NCBI GenBank assembly: GCA_026686845.1
Contig: JAIVEN010000013.1
Coordinates: 8,700,001-8,764,000, forward strand
DNA: 64,000 nt
Source of the DNA: Adenanthera pavonina
Lineage: Eukaryota > Streptophyta > Magnoliopsida > Fabales > Fabaceae
Direction of reading: 5' to 3'
The notes below the pieces were generated by a model. That model did no database searches. It was not told the DNA's origin and worked only from the letters and a program-made list of their open reading frames with translations. This document shows, piece after piece, positions 1 through 12,916 of the stretch (positions within the stretch are counted from its first letter, which is position 1; the number at the start of each line of letters is the position of its first letter). The position numbers and the translations under genes are program-made.

Positions 1-2280
1 GTTTGTTTAATGTAAGTCAAACAATAATGTATACATGATGAATTTTTCTATTAAAGATATATGCATGTTCAGATTCTTATGCATATGGCATGTTGATTAT
101 ACTATTAATTAATATTGACAGTGATGATTTGATATGGCTTCTACTATCATATCAATTAGTAATATTTTGAAAGGTTTTAAATAACAAACTTTATTGTCTA
201 ATGTAAAGCGTTTAATTATGTGAATTTTTTTAATTTCAAGATAATGGAGATGTTAGCCACTCAACACATTTGATTGCAAAGCAATTTATTTCCCGTACGT
301 ATCAAACAGGTCAATAACAACAGAACAAGTTCTCTAAATGTGGTAGTTCAAATGGGTGACATCAGCGTTCTACACAAAGCTTATCCTAACACTAAATGTA
401 TTGGAGGATGTACTATTAATTCAATGAAGTTAATGCAAGATGTCTAGAATAATGTTTATTCATGAAATGTTGTCATGTGTTTTGAATTTAAAATTTATAA
501 CTCCTTTGTTGATTAAAAAACTATTGTTCAACAGACATACCATATGATTCAATAAATAATTTATTTCATCTTTTACCTCTTTTGGATCAATTATTTATCA
601 GCACTATAGACATTCTCTCCCTAGCATTCACCATTTATTGATTAATTTTTAACAAATGGAAATTTATTAATTGTGTTTTCATGATGATTACAAATTAATT
701 TCTTTTTTTATGGTACCAATTTTCATTGAATTGTTATTAGGTCTGAATATTGACAATGCTTAATTGACATATCATTCATATTAAATTATAGGTAACGTTA
801 GTTGTAAGATTAATCTCAAGATTTGGGAATAAGAAAAATGCAAAATCTGTTTTGCCATTTGAATTTTTTTTATTTTATATCATATAGAATCCAAGTGGGA
901 TTATGAGTATTGTATATTATATATGTTTTATAATCTTGAAGATAGTATAATTCGGAAATCGTATAACTATCAATTATTTTCTGTAAGTTTTGATTAATCA
1001 ATATACCATTATCTATTATCCAATATGATATGGAAAGTCATATGTCACATCAAACAAAAGATAGATTAAGATAATTTGGTTAACAAGGCATTACTTTGCA
1101 CGACAAACATATGAAACTAACCGTACTCAGTGTTTTTTTTCTTTTTTTTCTAACTCAGAATGCATCAAACTAATTTGATAATTTATTAAGATATATATTT
1201 GAACTCTATTTTTATTAATTTATTGATTTAATAATTTAGCTGGGATGTAAGATATTATATATTATATGGTTTTATGAATATATATTGTGGCAAAAGAATT
1301 TTAAGTTTTTATTGTATTTATTAACTTAATACACTGTTAGTTCCTTTATGTGTATATATATATATATATATTAAGATATATATGTGACCTCTATTTTTAT
1401 TTGATACTTTTATTATATTAGTGAACATGTTTTATACATTATTTAGATTATATAGAATTTCCTATGTATATATATTATAAATGTTCAATATTAAATCCAA
1501 ACACTTAATATATGTTTTACTTCCTTTTTTTGAGAAATAAAGGATGAAGTCTCATATGATAATTAAGGAGCTACAAATCATAATAAAATTTATAAGTTAA
1601 CGGATTAATAATTTTTCATATCAGTCAAATGTTATTATACAAAAATATTACTTTTTTAGGTTTGTCTTCTTGTCCCTATCTCTTTAACCTTCCCTCAAGT
1701 CTTTCAGCAGCCTCTTCAATATTTCAATGTAAGATCCTCATGATCCTGTATTGTGGGACTCAGAGTTTAGAGGTAAGTTTCGAATGTTTATATAATACCG
1801 ATAGTTGAAAAAGTCATAAATTCTAATTTCGTGTTATATTCGGATTTGAATCTAAAAGTTGTTATTCTCATATATAATAGATCCCAAAGTAGAGATTTTT
1901 CACTGCTTTTGAAATTGAAAGAAAAAATATCTATGATAAACTGGCATATGATGATTATTATGATAAGTAGTGACCATACCAGAAGATGTTCTATTATTGA
2001 AAGTTAAGTGTAATTGTTTTCACTTGTTTCATATTTCCAGCATAATTTTATATGTATGGACCAGATTTGAATCAATTTAAGTCATCTATAACAGCTGGAA
2101 TATAAAGCCAAATAACACTAATGGAGACGGCAAATGGTGATCCAAGTTTGATTTTATTTTTTGTATCAAATTCATAAGCTATTATTATATAGCCATATTT
2201 TTTAGTATAGTAAATCCATTTTACATTTTTTTGATATACTTTGACAAAATAAATCATATTACTAAAAAAATAACGTTAAT
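1..2280. other. AT-rich intergenic DNA, no gene seen
   Basis: No reading frame, splice-linked exon chain or RNA gene is visible on either strand. The stretch is AT-rich with short homopolymer runs and one TA microsatellite. A short open stretch near 2287-2355 that runs into a donor-like AAGAGTAAGT could be a leading exon of the Helitron that follows, but this is weak. Confidence 0.6.
1352..1371. repeat. (TA)n microsatellite
   Basis: Ten uninterrupted TA dinucleotides are seen directly. It is likely length-variable between individuals and has no other visible function. Confidence 0.9.
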
Positions 2281-3563
2281 TTTTTAGATGAAACTCATGA
2301 TAAGTCATCACAGCTTGCAGTACGTCATTATCATATTGAGATTATGCAGAAAAAGAGTAAGTATTTACGTACATTAAAACTTTCCAATTAATATGAAATA
2401 TTGTTTTTTTAATCTATTATATAAAATATATCCAAACTTGAATTGGCTCTTTCTTTTTTTAAACAGAGGTGATGAAATGATCTAGTAGCAATTAGGTTGT
2501 TTCTGTATCCAATGATACAACTATTGAACGTTTACCATTATCCGACATCATAAATACTAGAAATTTTGTTATATATAATAGACAATTGTTGTTATATATT
2601 ATCTGCCATTTATTAACCAAAAAAATGTTCTAGTTTTTAATTAAAGATGATTCCACATCAAGGAAAAAAATGCCAGCATCAAAGAAATATTATTATTGGA
2701 AATCTTCCTTTTGAAAGAGTTGAGTTATCATGTGCTAATCAACATTCTTTATTATATTCGACACAAGGTTATATCATATTAAACTCTATTTTGTATTTTA
2801 CAAAGAATTTGCATTTTGTATATGCAAAATCAGATTAATATATTTAAATAGAATATTATATGAATTTATTATTCATTGAATATACATTAGTGCACTACAT
2901 ATTAACTTTCTAATTTAGCTTCCATTTGTATTCAATTGATAACTTACTCATTTAAATTTATTTTGGTAGATTTTGTTGAGACGATGGATACTAACAGATC
3001 AAATACACCATATGTTGTTTACAATAACAACTCTATCAATTCAATTATTGAATATTCTCCAGCAGTTATTACACAGGAACCAGGTTTGATCCTCTAATAA
3101 TTCAGATTATATTTAGTAGTTTATTTTATGGATATTAAAAAAAATTATAATTTGATTTGTTATATAATTGTGCATCTACATTTTATATTTCATTATTATT
3201 ACTACTATATTTTAATGTTGCTTTGTTAAAATTGTAATTTTTACATAGAACTACATCTTAATTTTGAAGACCGATTGCTTACTGATGGAATTATATCCAA
3301 GGATGATACTGATAATGAAAGTAAGATACACTCATTGTGTTTATCATGATATTTTTTAAATTATGAATAAAATTTTTATATTAATTTCATTTTTAATCTT
3401 ACAAATTTTGATAGATAATTATCCCACATATATATCATCCTTTGAACCAGGTACACCATCTATTTTTTTTTTTTTAAAAAGGTGACATTTTAGTGTATTT
3501 GTTTATTATATTAGTACCAATGCAATTTCAGTCAACTATATAAATATATATATTCTTTTGTAG

Positions 3564-5193
3564 ATTATTATGATCTTGGTGATCAAATTTATACCTACTA
3601 GTTTTGCAGTGCGAAGTTTTGGTTTGATGAACGGTCAAGGAAAGATGGTGTAAGAAAAAATCTATTATTTAGTATGTGTTGTCTTAGGGGAAAGATTCAA
3701 CTTCCTCCATCACAAACTCCTCCCTACATACTAAATAGATCTTTCAATGGGAATGATGCCATAAGCAAATATTTTCATGAAAATATTAGAGCATATTTTG
3801 CATTTACATCCATGGGAGGTAAAATTGACAAGGAAGCCAACAATGGTTGTGATCTATATGTATACAAAATAAGTGGATGGAATGTTTATCATATAGGCAG
3901 TATTCTTTCTATGGATGAAAAGACTCCAAAATTTGCCAGACTTATATTTATGATATAAGCAATAAAGTGCCCCATAGAACCCGTTCTTTTAGGTAATAAT
4001 AAAGCATTTAGACATTGTAATTGATTTAACATGACACATATATTTACTTATTTTTATTTGTCATTCACTGATGTTTATTAATTATGTTTTTTTATATAGT
4101 GAGAATGACAAAAACAATCCATTTCATTCGGATATAGTGCAATTGCTTAAAGATATGTTGGATGAGTATAATGTTGTTGTGCAAACATTGTGGATGGCTC
4201 AAGATATATATATATATATATTAGGCATAAATCAAACTAAGGTTGTCAAAATTAAATTGCTTCACAAATGTGGCAAATATGGTAGGAGATATAATCTTCT
4301 AGTTGCAACAAATGAAATTGCAGCATTAATAGTTGGTGATATTGGATCTATAGAATCGGATAAAGATATTATTGTTCAATATAAATCAAGGTTGCTAGAG
4401 CAAATTTATGAAACTCATCCGCTATACTTGCCAATGCAATATCTATTGTTGTATGTATATGGTGAGGATGGATATTGACATGACATTTTGCACAATGATG
4501 ATATATTGACTACCCATGGTAGAAATAACAAATTAATATTGCAAGAATATTTTGCATACAAGATTTAAGATCATAATGGTGATTCATCATTAATTCTCTG
4601 TTCAAGAAAATTGTTCTAGCGATTTTTAGTTGATGGGTATGCAATGATTAAATCCCAAAGGTTGTCATTTATAAAGAATAATTGGAAGTTAAGAGCTAAA
4701 TTATACAAAGGCCTTGCAGATGTTATATTGAAATGTGAGAATACACCATCCTTATCAAGAAAAAGAATAATTCTCCTATCATCATTTACTGGTGCTATTC
4801 GTTATATTATGTAAAAATATCAAGATACAATGGCAATATGTAAGTAGGCAGGGTATCTAGATTTATTTATAACATTCACATGTAACCCTAAATGGCCCAA
4901 AATAATCAAACTTCTAGAGGAGAAAAATCTTAGAACTGAGGATTGTACAAATGCTATAACTAAAGTTTTTAAGTTAAAGCTAGACATGATGATAAAATAC
5001 ATACAAAAAAAATCAGATATTTAGGAAGGTGAAAGTAGGTATTATTCTAGTGATTTCTTTATACATTTATACTAATTTGTTTGTACAATCATTAAATTTC
5101 ATGTTACTAATAATATTTTATTATCATTGTAGCTTTATACACAATAGAGTTCCAAAAGTGTGGTTTATCCCATGCTCATATTCTGGTGTTCCT
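3564..5193 (+). pseudogene. Helitron Rep N-terminal and HUH region, broken
   Basis: An acceptor-like TTTTGTAG at 3556-3563 precedes YYDLGDQIY, followed by an in-frame stop and then FCSAKFW and CCLRGKIQLPP, which match the start of the Helitron helicase-like N domain. The reading continues with ENIRAYFAFTSMGGKID, a frameshift and a probable short intron (about 3958-4090), then the segment ending LLLYVYGEDGY near 4478. Beyond several stops come FLVDGYAMIKSQRLSFI (about 4626-4676) and LFITFTCNPKWP. The HUH motif SHAH lies near 5170-5185. These are the Rep nuclease landmarks in correct order. Introns inside plant Helitron genes are common, so some apparent breaks may be splicing, but stops inside conserved blocks show loss of function. 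Confidence 0.85.
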
Positions 5194-8100
5194 ATGTAAC
5201 AATGACAAATTTTCTTCACTAGGTGGTATAGACAAAATACTATGAGTTGAAATTCCAGACAAGGATAATAATCATAGACTATTTGAACTTGTTAGCACTT
5301 TTATGATTCATGGACCATGTAGCTCAATGAATCCAAATTTACCATATATGATTGATGGGCAATGCCCCAAGCATTATCCAAAGGCATTCAATGGTAGCAC
5401 AATAATTGATGAAGATGGATATCCCAAGTACAGGAGGTCAGATAATAGTACAACCATAGTAAAAAAAAATGGTGTTGAATTGGACAATAGATTTGTTATA
5501 CCTTATAATCCATATCTGTTGCTGAAGTACAATACTCACATAAACATTGAGCGTTATAATTAATTATATATTTAAGTATGTGAATAAGGGGCATGATAGG
5601 GTGACAATGGCTTTTTATAGAGATTCACATGATAATAATCATGAAAGAATCCATGATGAAATTAAATTATACTATAATTGTAGATATCTATCTCCGTGTA
5701 TAGCTATTTGAAGAATATTTTCTTTTGATATCTTACAGAAAACCTTTTGTAGAAAGGTTATCCGTTCATTTGTTAGATCAACAAGCAGTTGTATTTGATA
5801 ATGGTGAGTCACTTGATTCAGCTCTAGAACAAAGCTCGCACAGGAACACCATATTTTGGCATGGTTCCAAGCTAATATTAAGCATAAAGATAAGGCAAAG
5901 AACTTGTGCTAGTATAAATTTCCAACTAAATTTGTATGCAAGAAAAAAACCCATGAATGGACTCTTAAAAAGAAAGGATTTTTAATTGGAAGATTATACT
6001 TTACTTCACCAAGTGATACAGACAAAATATGTAACAATAACAAATTTTCTTCACCAGATGATATAGACAAAATAATATGCAATAGAAATTCTAGACAAGG
6101 ACAATAATCTCAGACTATTTGAAATTGCTAGCACTTTTATGATTCATGGACCATGTGGCTCAATGAATCCAAATTTACCATATATGATTGATGGGCAATG
6201 CCCCAAGCATTATCCAAAGGCATTCAATGGTAGCACAATAATTGATAAAGATGGACATCCTAAGTACAGGAGGTCAGATAATAGTACAACCATAGTAAAA
6301 AAAAATGGTGTTGAATTTGACAATAGATTTGTTATACCTTATAATCCATATCTGTTGCTGAAGTATAATACTCACATAAACATTGAGCGTTATAATTAAT
6401 TATATATTTAAGTATGTGAATAAGGGGCATGATAGGGTGACAATGGCTTTTTATAGAGATTCACGTGATAATAATCATGAAAGAATCCATGATGAAATTA
6501 AATTATACTATGATTGTAGATATCTATCTCCGTGTATAGCTATTTGAAGAATATTTTCTTTTGATATCTTACAGAAAACCTTTTGTAGAAAGGTTATCCT
6601 TTCATTTGTTAGATCAACAAGCAGTTGTATTTGATAATGGTGAGTCACTTGATTCAGCTCTAGAACAAAGCTCGCACAGGAACACCATGTTTTGGCATGG
6701 TTCCAAGCTAATATTAAGCAAAAAGATAAGGCAAAGAACTTGTGCTAGTATAAATTTCCAACTAAATTTGTATGCAAGAAAAAAACCCATGAATGGACTC
6801 TTAAAAAGAAAGGATTTTTAATTGGAAGATTATACTTTACTTCACCAAGTGATACAGACAAAATATGTAACAATGACAAATTTTCTTCACCAGATATGAT
6901 ATAGACAAAATAATATGCAATAGAAATTCTAGACAAGGATAATAATCTCAGACTATTTGAAATTGCTAGCACTTTTATGATTCATGGACCATGTGACTCA
7001 ATGAATCCAAATTTACCATATATGATTGATGGGCAATGCCCCAAGCATTATCCAAAGGCATTCAATGGTAGCACAATAATTGATGAAGATGGATATCCCA
7101 AGTACAGGAGGTCAGATAATAGTACAACCATAGTAAAAAAAAAGGTGTTGAATTGGACAATAGATTTGTTATACCTTATAATCCATATCTGTTGCTGAAG
7201 TACAATACTCACATAAACATTGAGCGTTATAATTAATTATATATTTAAGTATGTGAATAAGGGGCATGATAGGGTGACAATGGCTTTTTATAGAGATTCA
7301 CATGATAATAATCATGAAAGAATCCATGATGAAATTAAATTATACTATGATTGTAGATATCTATTTCCGTGTATAGCTATTTGAAGAATATTTTCTTTTG
7401 ATATCTTACAGAAAACCTTTTGTAGAAAGGTTATCCTTTCATTTGTTAGATCAACAAGCAGTTGTATTTGATAATGGTGAGTCACTTGATTCAGCTCTAG
7501 AACAAAGCTCGCACAGGAACACCATATTTTGGCATGGTTCCAAGCTAATATTAAGCATAAAGATAAGGCAAAGAACTTGTGCTAGTATAAATTTCCAACT
7601 AAATTTGTATGCAAGAAAAAAACCCATAAATGGACTCTTAAAAAGAAAGGATTTTTAATTGGAAGATTATACTTTACTTCACCAAGTGATACAGACAAAA
7701 TATGTAACAATGACAAATTTTCTTCACCAGATGATATAGACAAAATAATATGCAATAGAAATTCTAGACAAGGACAATAATCTCAGACTATTTGAAATTG
7801 CTAGCACTTTTATGATTCATGGACCATGTGACTCAATGAATCCAAATTCACCATGTATGGTTTATGGGCAGCAAAAGCATTCAATGGTAGCACAACAATG
7901 ATGAAAATAGATATCCTAGGTATAGAAGGTCAGATAATGGTATAAGTATAATAAAAAATAGTGTTGAATCAGACAATAGATTTATTATACCTTATGATCC
8001 ATATCTGTTGCTGAAATACAATGCTCACATAAATGTTGAGCGTTGCAATTATGCTCAATCAATTAAGTATTTATTTAAGTATATGAATAAGGGGCATGAT

Positions 8101-9345
8101 AGGGTGACAATGGTTTTTTATAGAGATTCAGATGATAATAATCATGAAAGAATTCATGATGAAATTAAATTATACTATGATTGTAGATATCTATCTCCTT
8201 ATGAAGCTGTTTGGAGAATATTTTCTTTCGATATCTTACAGAAAACTTTTTGTAGAAAGGTTATCTTTTCATTTGTTAGATCAACAAGTGGTTGTATTTG
8301 ATGATGGTGAGTCACTTGATTCAGCTCTAGAACAATGCTCACACAGGAACACCATGTTTTGGCATGGTTCCAAGCTAATATTAAGCATAAAGATAAGGCG
8401 AAGAATTTGTACTAGTATGAATTTTCAACTAAATTTGTATGCAAGAAAAAAACCCATGAATGGACTCTTAAAAAGAAAGGATTTTTAATTGGAAGATTAT
8501 ACTTTACTTCACCAAGTGATACAGACAAAATATGTAACAATGACAAATTTTCTTCACCAGATGATATAGACAAAATAATATGCAATAGAAATTCTAGACA
8601 AGGATAATAATCTCAGACTATTTGAAACTGTTAGCACTTTTATGATTCATGGACCATGTGACTCAATGAATCCAAATTCACCATGTATGGTTTATGGGTA
8701 GCAAAAGCATTCAATGGTAGCACAACAATGATGAAAATAGATATCCTAGGTATAGAAGGTCAGATAATGGTATAAGTATAATAAAAAATAGTGTTGAATC
8801 AGACAAAAGATTTATTATACCTTATGATCCATATCTGTTGCTGAAATACAATGCTCACATAAATGTTGAGCGTTGCAATTATGCTCAATCAATTAAGTAT
8901 TTATTTAAGTATATGAATAAGGGGCATGATAGGGTGACAATGGTTTTTTATAGAGATTCAGATGATAATAATCATGAAAGAATTCATGATGAAATTAAAT
9001 TATACTATGATTGTAGATATCTATCTCCTTGTGAAGCTGTTTGGAGAATATTTTCTTTTGATATCAATTACAGGAAACCTTTTGTGGAAAGGTTATCTTT
9101 TCATTTGTTAGATCAACAAGTGGTTGTATTTGATGATGATGAGCCACTTAACTCGACTTTAGAACAAAGCTCTCATAGGAACACTATGTTTTTGGCATGG
9201 CTCCAAGCTAATATTAAGTATAAAGATGAGACAAAGAACTTGTGCTAGCATGAATTTCCAACTAAATTTGTATGTAAGAAGAAAATTCATGAATGGACTC
9301 TTAAAAAGAAAAGATTTTCAATTGGAAGTCTATACTTTACTACAC
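5194..9345 (+). repeat. Five-copy tandem array of an internal Helitron segment (about 835 bp unit)
   Basis: The string ATGTAACAATGACAAATTTT (or a one-base variant) recurs at 5194, 6029, 6865, 7702 and 8532, giving units of 835, 836, 837 and 830 bp. Each unit carries the MIHGPC..MNPN protein segment (starts 5303, 6139, 6977, 7812, 8642), the Y-x-F-K-Y-x-N-K-G-H-D-R tyrosine motif and the RKPFVERLSFHLLDQQ segment. Units 1-3 form one subgroup: they share a deletion before the tyrosine motif. Units 4-5 form another, with a shared deletion after MNPN. The last unit runs on into normal downstream Helitron sequence (GRLYFTTPGSGELYYLQTLL). So the array arose inside one Helitron and then grew by copying of already diverged units. 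Confidence 0.93.
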
Positions 9346-9836
9346 CAGGCAGTGGTGAATTGTACTATTTACAAACTTTATTAACAATGGTTAGAGGTTA
9401 TACATCCTACAAAAGTATCAAAACAGTCGATGGTATTGTTTATCCCACTTTTATAAATGCATGTTAAGTACTTGGGTTATTAGATGATGATGATAAGAAA
9501 TAAATAGATGGAATTATAGAAGTAAGTCATTGGGCTGCTATAAAATTTCTTCGAAGGTTATACTATATTTCCCTTTTGTCTAACTCTATATTAATACCAG
9601 AGTTTATATGGGAGAAAACATAGCAGTTCCTTTTTGATGATATATTGTATAAATAGAGATCTATTACAAGCCATCAAGGTCTGTTTTAGTTATATGAAAT
9701 CTAATATATATGCAACTACTTTTATATAAATAATCAATTTGATCATTCAATTACATTTAGACTATAATATTAATAAAGTGGTCTTAAATTCATTATAAAT
9801 TGTATTTCATATTAATTTGTATTTATTTTTGCACAG

Positions 9837-11010
9837 GATTGTGGCTAACAGATGAAGAAATACAAAACTTTGTCCTTCTAGAGATTGAGAATATTTTGCA
9901 ATCAAATGGTAAGAACCTTAGTGATTTTCAACCTATACCTATTCCTAATATGACAAACATACATGTTAGTATGAACAAGTTGATTCGAGTTGAATTAAGT
10001 TATGATAGGGTTGCTTTTGCTACTCAATTGCCTATGTTGATTACCTCTTTAACTCCTGAACAATTAAAAATTTATGATAACATTATGTTAGATGTTGAAA
10101 CTGGGAAAGGAGGAGTATTTTTTGTTTATGGATATGGAGATACTAGTAAAACATATATATGGGATACTCTTTCAACTGCTTTTAGGTCTATGAGCAAAAC
10201 TGTTCTTAATGTAGCATCAAGTGGTATTATTTCTTTATTGCTACAACGTAGAAGGACTATACATTCACAATTCTACATACCTCTTGATGTTTATAAAGAT
10301 ACCACATGCAATATAAAGTAGGGTAGTCATCTTGTTGAGCTGTTACTTCATGCTTCATTAATTGTATGGGATGAACCACTAATGGTCAATAAATTTTGCT
10401 TTAAGGCTCTTAGTTGTAGCCTAAGGAATATGTTAAAATTATCTAATCCTTCAGCTGTAAATCTTCCTTTCAGAGGTAAGGTAGTTGTATTTGGTGGAAA
10501 TTTTAGATAGATTCTGCCTGTAATACCAAGAGGAACTCAAGAGGATACAGTTTTTGCTACTATTAATTTATCTTATATCTGGAATCACTGTAAACTCCTC
10601 ACTCTTACAAAAAATATGAGACTACTTCTAACAAATTTATCTTATGTCAATAAAAAAATACAAGAGTTCGCTGACTAGATTCTTTATATAGGTGATGGAA
10701 TAATTATTGATACAAATGATGGGAACATAAATATTAAGATTCCTCATGATTTGTTATTGGAATATTAATATTTAAACACATATCCTAATCTCTATAAGAA
10801 TTTAAACATCTCATCTTATTTCAGAGATAGAGCTACGCTAGCTCCTACTTTATCTGTTATTGATAATGTTAATGAATACATGCTATCTTTATTACCAAGT
10901 AAAGGGGTGGCCTACTATAGGTCTGATAGTATATTGAAGGAAAATAACAATGTGGATTCTATTGATGAACTTTATTCCATTGAATTCCTGAATTCAATTT
11001 CAATTCCTGA
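9837..11010 (+). pseudogene. Helitron PIF1-type helicase domain, broken and truncated
   Basis: After an acceptor-like TTTTTGCACAG the frame reads GLWLTDEEIQNFVLLEIENIL, then LTPEQLKIYDNIML. The Walker A loop is degenerate, GYGDTSKT (about 10130-10153) instead of G-x-G-G-T-G-K-T. A Walker B-like IVWDEP is near 10365, after a stop at about 10319-10321. GGNFR-stop-ILPVIPRG near 10495-10532 has a stop where the family has glutamine. The C-terminal part RDRATLAPTLSVIDNVNEYMLSLLPSKG (about 10827-10905) continues to DELYSIEFLNSIS and then stops resembling the family. The helicase would unwind DNA during rolling-circle transposition; here it cannot be made. Confidence 0.88.
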
Positions 11011-11040
11011 ATTCTATTGAACCAAATAAACCATTAGCAA

Positions 11041-11580
11041 GCAACTTTAATTAATCAAAATTTCCATTTTTTTATTCTCAATATTGGGAACCCTACTACT
11101 CTCTTGTTCCTACTTGCATCATTTTCCTCCTACTTATTGCTCTTTTTCTGTCCACTCTAATGAACAAAACTAAACAATCCCTTAACATGCAACTTTTTTA
11201 ATTAATTAAAATTTACTTTTTTTTATTAATAATTATGGGAAACCTTACACCTCTCTTGTTCATGTTTGCAATATCTGCCTCTTACCTATCCCTCCTTTTT
11301 CTTACACTTTGATGAACCAAATCAAACAGGCCCTTAACATGCAATTTTTTTATCAATCAAAACTTAGTTTTTCTATTTATAGTCTTAGGAAACCCTACAT
11401 CTCTCATGTTCCTGTTTGTGTCATCTACTTCCAATCTATCCTCCTTTTCCATCCACTCTAATAAATCAAACCAAACAGACCCTTAACCCTTAATAGGCAA
11501 TTTTCTGATTAGTCAAAATTTACTTCTTGTATTGACAATCTTGGGAAACCGTACACTTTTTGTATTAACAAGGCTTTGAT
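11041..11580. repeat. Tandem repeat, about 150-bp unit, 3.5 copies
   Basis: Blocks beginning GCAACTTT or GCAATTTT recur at 11041, 11189, 11341 and 11496 (periods 148, 152, 155). Each holds the same succession: an AATTAATCAAAA-like stretch, a GGGAAACCCTACA-like stretch, a CTCTTGTTCCTGTTTG-like stretch, a CT-rich stretch, then CTAATGAACCAAACCAAACAGGCCCTTAACATGC. The fourth copy is cut short near 11575. It directly abuts the broken end of the Helitron. No coding potential is visible. Confidence 0.88.
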
Positions 11581-12916
11581 ATGTGGGAAGCTTCACTAAC
11601 TGTTGGTAAGCATTACGCTCATCCCTTCTTGAATCTTTCAATGGCCAATGATAAAGAACGATGCACGGATAAAGGGTTTTAGATTCACACTCTGGTCCAC
11701 TATAAAGTAAAAGGAGAGAAGAGTGCAGAGTGAGAGAGAGAACCAAACCTAGTCACAAACATAAACATTCTCCTTCTTCCTCCTTTTTCCTTCCTCCCAT
11801 CCCCTACCTACTCCTAGGGAGAAGAGAGTAGAAGAGAGGATGAGAGAAATTTAAAAGAGTAATCCTCCATTTGGATGAGGGGAAAATATGAGGGAAAAGA
11901 AAATTCAAGGAGAAAACAAAAATGAATCTAGACATCCCCTTATCTAGATTCCTCATTATTTTCATTTCTAGTATTCCTCTTATTCCAAACAGAGCCTTAA
12001 GGTTAGGTTCCTCCATCATTTCATCCATTTCCTCTCCTTAAACCACCATAACTACCACCTTTCCGCCTCCATTCCCACCATCAAACCTCTATCTCTTATC
12101 TCTTCTCGTAGACATCATTTGCATATACATACACTCAATATTGTCATTCATATGTTATCTAGTTATTAAATTCTTTGAATGTCAATTTATTAACATTTGA
12201 AAAACAAAAATACCGTGATGGTCAGATTCAACCCCAAAATCATTAAATAAGCTAACAATTAGCGATCTTTATATCTTCACCATTTAAGTAGATACTTGAT
12301 AAAAAATTATTTTCCGGTCAAAAAATAAAAATTATTAATAATTATGTATAAGAATAATACATACTTTTAACATTACAATCTAATAACAAAAAAAAAATTC
12401 AACCCTAAGAACATTGTCATTTTGTTTACAAACTAGATTTTTCTCCCCTGTGAGACTCGCAGATATGAGAATGTTTTATTTAGTTTTAAAATATATTGAA
12501 TTAAAAAAGAATCTCATCATTAACTTCTCCTATCCAAGAAAAAAAAATATCAAATGACATTAATTAAAATTAATACAAATTGAGAAACTAAAAAAAAAAA
12601 AAGAAAGTGGATCCCACTTAAAATAATGGAAAAAAATAAATCCCACCTATAAAAGAAAAAATGAATGAATAAAAAAAATTAGATTCACTTAAAAAAAGAA
12701 AAAAGAAAAAAGAGAAGCACGGAACCCAATAAATAAAGACACACTATTCATGGCTAATACACAGTGCAGCTCCATTCTACTTTTAATTATATATAGATAT
12801 AGATTATAAATAAAAAAATTATAAAATAAAATAAAATAAAATGTTTGTGTGTACTTTATTTCATCTTCATGCGTATAAGAAAAATACAATGATATCAAAT
12901 AAATGATTTCATCCCT
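11581..12916. other. Intergenic DNA with A-rich and GA-rich tracts
   Basis: No gene is recognised. The stretch holds a GA-rich segment (about 11705-11860), one small MITE candidate described separately, long A-rich runs (12575-12720) and an (AAAAT)n run at about 12819-12842. Confidence 0.55.
11863..11997. mobile_element. Tourist-like MITE candidate, about 135 bp
   Basis: The left end TCCTCCATTTGGATGAGG and the reverse complement of the right end, AGGCTCTGTTTGGAATAAGA, share a TTTGGA core and flanking similarity. TAA flanks both sides (11860-11862 and 11998-12000). A TAA duplication and a CTGTTTGGA-type terminus fit non-autonomous PIF/Harbinger (Tourist) elements. The inverted repeats are imperfect, so this is moderate evidence. 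Confidence 0.45.

Larger units (their letters stand above)
2983..11010 (+). mobile_element. Degraded autonomous Helitron (Rep/helicase), 3'-truncated
   Basis: The plus strand encodes, in order and in shifting frames, the landmarks of a plant RepHel protein: an N-terminal zinc-finger-like part (about 3564-3958), the ISGxNxxxIGS-type segment, RYNLLVATNEIAALIVGDIG-like text (4270-4350), the ITFTCNPKWP Rep segment (4865-4905), an HUH nuclease motif (GLSHAHILVFL, about 5163-5196), the tyrosine motif region (copied five times), and a PIF1-type helicase (9837-11010). Helitrons move by rolling-circle transposition using the HUH/Y2 Rep. Many stops and frameshifts show it is dead. The termini (5' TC, 3' hairpin-CTRR) were not found, so the ends are only the limits of recognisable coding sequence. 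Similarity stops at about 11010, immediately before an unrelated tandem repeat. Confidence 0.9.
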
